From positions 1 through 9,095 of the forward strand of contig DMAP01000386.1 of NCBI GenBank assembly GCA_003446975.1: a DNA stretch of 9,095 nt, read 5' to 3'. The translations under genes and the position numbers were made by a program. Below the pieces are notes generated by a model that did no database searches, was not told the DNA's origin, and worked only from the letters and a program-made list of their open reading frames with translations. Positions 5,901 through 9,095 of this stretch are shown piece after piece; position 1 is the stretch's first letter; every line of letters begins with the position of its first letter. The DNA is from Clostridiales bacterium (GTDB lineage: Bacteria > Bacillota > Clostridia > Tissierellales > Dethiosulfatibacteraceae).

Positions 5901-7792
5901 CTACCTTGAAAAATCTTTTCTCCAATAAAAACATTTATCTTGTCGTTGGAAGTGATGTCATCATAAATGCCAGTGCATACAACAAACGAGTGACCAAGTC
6001 ATCCATTCATTCGTTGAACCATATAATATTCAGACGTTCTTCTTCGATATCAACCGAGAAAGAAGAGGCTAAAACCGAAGAGATTTCAAGCAAAATCAAG
6101 GGGGATGTCATCCAACTCCAATTACCGGTACACATGGAAGATATCAGTTCATCGCTGATTCGAGAATATATTGATGAAAATAGAGACATATCGAAACTCG
6201 TAGATCCCATGGCCCAAAAATTCATTTATGATTATAATCTATATCTGAGAGAGCCACAATATAAAACTTTGATAGAGACCAAGCCCTTGGAAATTGATAT
6301 CATCGAGAACCTGACAAGCCAAATTCGAGACGAAATCGGGCATCACATATTTGTTCATACAGACTTATATAAGAATACAGGTGAAGATATCAATGATAAA
6401 AAAATCAAATTTCTTATCATACGCGAGACTAGTACAAAAGGTAAAATCCTTGGATTTTCAGCGTTTCACTTCATCAAGTTGACAGAGTTGTATAGGGAAT
6501 TCAAAAACACCCAGGTAACAGAACACATAAGAGAAGTGGCATCAGGAAAAATTCTGATTATAGACGGCATCTATATCAATCAGGAGAACACCCATTCAGA
6601 CCTTGAACAGATACTGATCACAGAAACATTGGCACATGGATTGGAAGAAGACCTGACTTACGCGGTATATCATAACATTCTGACAAACGTTGATTCAAAA
6701 CAAATACATGAAATATTAGATTTGCAGGGCTTTATCAAACTTCCAGTAGATAATCAAGGGCATGATGTATACGGCGTGGATATGAGAAAAACCGTTTCGT
6801 TGATGTTGAATGTGAAAAGCTTTTTAAAAGAACCATTTAATAAAAACGAACGTATCATGAGTGTTGCAAATGAGACTCGAAAAAGACTTCAAAAGTCTTT
6901 AACAACTCTATATCCCGGATCTCTTGTACTGACTTTTAATAATGCGATGCTGCATCACAAATTGACAAAAAAAATCTGTGAAGCCAATAATGTGTCTAAC
7001 ATGCCTTATGACAAAAGAAATTTGGGAGAATTAATGTGTGTTCCGTTTGGAAATTTTTTACAGGGAAAGATTGTCCCCAACACAGTGACTAAATCCCTGC
7101 ACACTGAAAAAATGTTTTTCCCCGATCTGTCAGGCTTTAAAATAGGTGAATATCCCAACTATCCTGCATTGATTGACCAGATAAAGACAATCAAATCATT
7201 TGACAGATCAGTCATCCTCGTTGATGACCTTCTGCACAAAGGATATAGAATCAAGGCTATTGAACCATTGTTTAGAAAAGAAAATATCATTATCCAAAAA
7301 ACAATTGTTGGAATCTTGTCTGGACGAGGAAAAGAGATAATGGATGTGAAGGGTCGAGATGTAGATGGTGCTTATTTTATACCCAACCTGAGATTATGGT
7401 TCAATGAGAATCTCATGTATCCCTTTTTGGGTGGTGACACTATATTGAGAAGCTCAAGCGAAAAATTAAGCTTGATTCAGTCGGTTAACCTTATTCTGCC
7501 CTATGTTGCGCCTGCATTCATCAAGGAGACAGACAGCACAGCGATATTTGACCTGTCACTGGTTTGTCTGGAGAATGCAAGAGATATTATGATGGCTATC
7601 GAGCGCGAGTACCAAAAAATATATGAACGGACACTGACTTTGGGAAGGCTAAGTGAAATTACCATATCAGCTAGATATCCTGATAAAGGCAACGAACTAA
7701 AATATAACTTCAACGTAAAACCATCCGTATATATCAAGAATGACATAGACGAACTCATACGTATCAAAGACATAGTGAAGCAGAGGATATAA
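2921..7792 (+). CDS. Giant multidomain protein: HD domain, HEAT-like helices, nucleotidyltransferase, GNAT-like, phosphoribosyltransferase
   Basis: A 1623-residue protein I do not recognise as a named family. The HD phosphohydrolase-type domain (about 165-300) has the metal-ligand pattern His186, His215-Asp216 (in HDVGK), His252 or His257, and Asp278 (YADFR). Residues about 300-905 are almost entirely helical, with HEAT/ARM-like repeats at about 428-455, 705-725 and 826-850. A NadD/CoaD-type nucleotidyltransferase domain (about 914-1100) has GTFDPFSVGH (920-929), VVGSD (1008-1012) and ISSSLIR (1075-1081). About 1130-1290 looks GNAT-like: GKILGFSAF, the strand ILIIDGIYIN (1211-1220), a following helix and QGF (near 1270). 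About 1320-1560 holds a type I phosphoribosyltransferase motif, VILVDDLLHKGYR (1431-1443). No signal peptide or membrane segment is evident, so it is cytoplasmic. The GGAGG 5 bases upstream fixes the start. It is the first gene of the operon. The HD, nucleotidyltransferase and phosphoribosyltransferase calls are good, GNAT is tentative, and the overall reaction is unknown. Confidence 0.85.
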   Translation: MSRITLNELHREILSNLTQEWLLDRLNLTEEKVHSLVLNKHFVNKLSTLVNKSEITCTNVLNLCIDIMNNISDVNKSDWLFYVYQYVLNMSFPHAVVIKLDQKLEHSAIIYLQILRTIFESERKNKDFNRFLDFQFLTDQEIRQLRNPNEYLRFKKAFDDNYIYELMRLSFEITHHNTIEHIAGVHFTAMHVGRQLKASGVPIDLGRISGAAAGHDVGKYGCVGEEQKRVAYYHYFYTELWFNKFNIPQIGHVALNHSTWDLELENLPLESLVLIYADFRVKNNNNGTASRMHIFSLKDSFNVILDKLDNVDEAKEKRYKRVYAKLKDFEDYMISKGVDINLISSELSKVTKKDNALLFGDEIVQNFKYMAISHNIDLMYKLSSDESLSILLEAARSENNWKNIRSYLNVFKEYTTYLTPKQKLLTLNFMYDLLMHREGDIRRQASEILGTTIAEFDDEYRKEIPADKQIAQPDMDSIRLWRKYLDMILNPDHKIIDQHRIWIGYSLKTVVGSLINKSNKKYYNAYIDVFLENLSLKETNRDKIFIILDALWRLPYPDMSRHQIEVIVDYISTFFDNDLETTVIALDTIDRITFLLGHDTTYFIKIVDFLSDLKDDEELAVCYLKFKISQHLKLKDSITTFYKNKLHDYSGDLSEIFLMNLKSAVPWIVKSTNVKYVEEFIHDISPISRLHTATHLCNLVKVSAVEYVRNQAGKALLSLAPLLSIDQRNDVAIELLRGLDIEGYEFSKYIPRYLGELMLYLHPKELDESIDDYEIYAKDRSSRTIPLILNTVAFIIEHYNKYPQRFPESKKIYDARLEKMIGILMAGLSNYDENIRQEAFYFIGKNIFNSEILTLEEKHYIFKKINKKLLTLLSEKDLTDVFFISNSASLNHIYRFISDYTFFIGEMKYIDKTKAAFFPGTFDPFSVGHKQIVKEIKSLGFEVYLALDEFSWSKKTQPRLYRRQIANLSIADELNVYLFPDDIPINIANNNDIATLKNLFSNKNIYLVVGSDVIINASAYNKRVTKSSIHSLNHIIFRRSSSISTEKEEAKTEEISSKIKGDVIQLQLPVHMEDISSSLIREYIDENRDISKLVDPMAQKFIYDYNLYLREPQYKTLIETKPLEIDIIENLTSQIRDEIGHHIFVHTDLYKNTGEDINDKKIKFLIIRETSTKGKILGFSAFHFIKLTELYREFKNTQVTEHIREVASGKILIIDGIYINQENTHSDLEQILITETLAHGLEEDLTYAVYHNILTNVDSKQIHEILDLQGFIKLPVDNQGHDVYGVDMRKTVSLMLNVKSFLKEPFNKNERIMSVANETRKRLQKSLTTLYPGSLVLTFNNAMLHHKLTKKICEANNVSNMPYDKRNLGELMCVPFGNFLQGKIVPNTVTKSLHTEKMFFPDLSGFKIGEYPNYPALIDQIKTIKSFDRSVILVDDLLHKGYRIKAIEPLFRKENIIIQKTIVGILSGRGKEIMDVKGRDVDGAYFIPNLRLWFNENLMYPFLGGDTILRSSSEKLSLIQSVNLILPYVAPAFIKETDSTAIFDLSLVCLENARDIMMAIEREYQKIYERTLTLGRLSEITISARYPDKGNELKYNFNVKPSVYIKNDIDELIRIKDIVKQRI

Positions 7793-7793
7793 A

Positions 7794-9050
7794 ATGAAAT
7801 TTAACCAATACATGATCGATGGCAAAAAGGTTTTCTCACAATTTGATTATACTGAGTTTGAAAAAGTCGAAAGCAATCGTTTCTTCGACAATGATGAGAT
7901 TATTTATTATTTAGGTAGGCTTCCTCTAAGACAGTCAAGAGGAAGTTTCTGCATATGCAACGCTTCTGATTTTGGGTTGGTTTATGAAGATGTATCACTG
8001 CTTAAAGAACCAACGGACAATCCAATTCTACCGAAGCTTATTTCTGAAAAAATGGGAAAAAAACAAATAATGTTTACAAATACCGAATACCCTAAGTGGA
8101 GAAAAAAATTAACAGATAGTTTTCCTTCAAAATGGCGTGTAAATCTATTGGCATTAGGTGATGTGGGAAGTACCCTGCTGATTGGACTCAAACTCCTGGG
8201 CGGCAGTGTCATCCAGCAAGTGGGTATTTATGACAGAAATGAATCCAACCTCATGCGCTGGGAAATTGAAACAAATCAGATACGTCATCCATTCAATGAC
8301 AATCTGCCGACTATAAAGGCTATTTCTCATGATGATTTGTTTGAATGCGATATGTTTATCTTTTGCGCATCCAAAGGTGTTCCGTCTGTTGAATCAGATG
8401 TGGGAGATGTGAGAATGGTCCAGTTCGAAGAAAATGCAAAAATAATTTCAACCTACGCTAAGATGGCTAGGCAAAAAGGTTACAGGGGTCTTTTCGGTGT
8501 TGTTTCAGATCCTGTGGACCAGTTGTGCTATACTGTATTCAGAGATAGCAACACAGATAATCATGGTAATTGGGATTACAAAGGTTTATCTCCTGAACAG
8601 ATCAAGGGTTATGGACTAGGAGTGATGCACGCAAGAGCTGTTTACTTTTCAAGAAAAAATATAGCTTTGTCTCACTATGAAGAGGAAGGTCGAGCCTTTG
8701 GCCCACACGGCGAGGATCTGATTATTGCAGACAGCATAGATTGTTACAATCAAGAAAATTCGTTAGCCTTGACCAGAATGGCTGTATCCGCCAATTTGGA
8801 GGTGCGAAAATTGGGTTATAAACCATATGTCGCACCAGCCTTATCTTCAGGCTCCTTGTCAATTATTAAAACAATTGCGGGAGACTGGCACTACAGTGCT
8901 AATTTCATTGGAGGCGCTTATATGGGCAGCAACAATCGACATCATAGAAGCGGCATAGAGCTTGAGAGAATAAAAATGAATGACGAGTTAGAATTCAGAA
9001 TTAAAAATACGTTTGAAAAGTTGAGGGATTTTAATGAAAAACAGAATTAA
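7794..9050 (+). CDS. Lactate/malate dehydrogenase-like NAD-binding protein, divergent
   Basis: A 418-residue protein. About 110 residues precede a Rossmann segment, LLALGDVGSTLL, whose turn is A120-L-G122-D-V-G125; the first Gly of GxGxxG is Ala. Strand 2 ends at Asp147 (GIYDRNE), the usual NAD ribose contact. GVVSDPVDQL (236-244) matches the SNPVD segment of the lactate/malate dehydrogenase superfamily. GLGVMHARAVY carries an Arg (281) that aligns with the substrate-binding Arg171 of lactate dehydrogenase, and FGPHGED carries His305 where the catalytic His195 stands. The Asp168 position, three residues before the Arg, appears to be Met278. Typical family members are 310-330 residues, so there is an N-terminal extension. 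An AGAGGA ribosome site precedes the ATG, which lies 1 base after the preceding stop, and the 3' end overlaps the next gene. It probably acts on a 2-hydroxy/2-oxo acid-like intermediate made with the large protein; the substrate is unknown and an activity other than dehydrogenation is possible. Confidence 0.75.
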   Translation: MKFNQYMIDGKKVFSQFDYTEFEKVESNRFFDNDEIIYYLGRLPLRQSRGSFCICNASDFGLVYEDVSLLKEPTDNPILPKLISEKMGKKQIMFTNTEYPKWRKKLTDSFPSKWRVNLLALGDVGSTLLIGLKLLGGSVIQQVGIYDRNESNLMRWEIETNQIRHPFNDNLPTIKAISHDDLFECDMFIFCASKGVPSVESDVGDVRMVQFEENAKIISTYAKMARQKGYRGLFGVVSDPVDQLCYTVFRDSNTDNHGNWDYKGLSPEQIKGYGLGVMHARAVYFSRKNIALSHYEEEGRAFGPHGEDLIIADSIDCYNQENSLALTRMAVSANLEVRKLGYKPYVAPALSSGSLSIIKTIAGDWHYSANFIGGAYMGSNNRHHRSGIELERIKMNDELEFRIKNTFEKLRDFNEKQN

Positions 9051-9095
9051 TTTCATATGCCCCGGAGCTACCTCTCAACTACAAAATCAGATGCA
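9034..9095 (+). CDS. Start of a third operon gene, cut by the window end
   Basis: An open frame begins with the ATG at 9034 and runs to the window edge (20 whole codons, beginning MKNRINFICPGATSQ). GAGGG at 9023-9027 lies 6 bases upstream, a well placed ribosome site, and the ATG falls 17 bases inside the end of the dehydrogenase-like gene, which suggests translational coupling. Too little protein is visible to name a family. Confidence 0.65.
   Translation, partial: MKNRINFICPGATSQLQNQM

Noticed and set aside
5649..6225. Short frames on both strands over the nucleotidyltransferase region
   Set aside because: The main frame carries GTFDPFSVGH and ISSSLIR without interruption; the alternatives have no supporting motif.
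2921..7792. The long frame as an artefact of several genes joined by missing stops
   Set aside because: There are no internal ribosome sites with in-frame starts at the domain borders that I could see, base composition is even, and the linkers read as ordinary protein; a single gene is the simplest reading.
1..9095. CRISPR array, insertion sequence, phage or tRNA/rRNA genes
   Set aside because: No regularly spaced repeats, transposase or integrase motifs, terminal inverted repeats or RNA-gene signatures were seen.

Overview
The window looks like chromosomal DNA of a low-GC, anaerobic Firmicute, most likely a clostridial lineage. The reasons are AT-rich coding sequence throughout, strong GGAGG-type ribosome binding sites, sigma-70/A-like promoter boxes, tight gene packing, and a ferredoxin-dependent 2-oxoacid oxidoreductase. 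I cannot name a genus from the sequence alone.

Layout. (1) Positions 1-2066, plus strand: iorA (5' end missing) and iorB, whose start and stop codons overlap. Together they encode indolepyruvate:ferredoxin oxidoreductase, which oxidatively decarboxylates aryl-pyruvates from aromatic amino acid breakdown. A hairpin plus T-run sits on the iorB stop codon. (2) Positions 2063-2794, minus strand: a GntR-family (HutC/UTRA type) repressor, convergent with iorB and overlapping it by 4 bp at the 3' ends. (3) Positions 2795-2920: a divergent control region. It holds a TTGACA-16-TATAAT promoter for the repressor gene, a weaker promoter facing right, and two inverted repeats that are good operator candidates. 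(4) Positions 2921-9095, plus strand: an apparent operon of at least three genes. First is a 1623-residue protein, then a 418-residue lactate/malate-dehydrogenase-like protein, then a third gene cut off by the window end. Spacings are 1 bp and a 17-bp overlap, so they are probably cotranscribed.

The remarkable item is the 1623-residue protein. Read from the N-terminus it shows an HD phosphohydrolase-type domain, about 600 residues of HEAT/ARM-like helices, a NadD/CoaD-type nucleotidyltransferase domain, a probable GNAT-like domain, and a type I phosphoribosyltransferase motif. This is three nucleotide-handling activities plus a possible acyltransferase on one chain. Its partner keeps the dehydrogenase fold signatures and the catalytic His but appears to lack the Asp of the usual Asp-His pair. 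My inference is that the cluster makes, modifies or recycles a nucleotide-linked small molecule or cofactor under control of the divergent GntR regulator. The product and substrate are unknown to me. No tRNA, rRNA, CRISPR array, insertion sequence or phage gene was seen, and no gene-free stretch exceeds about 130 bp.
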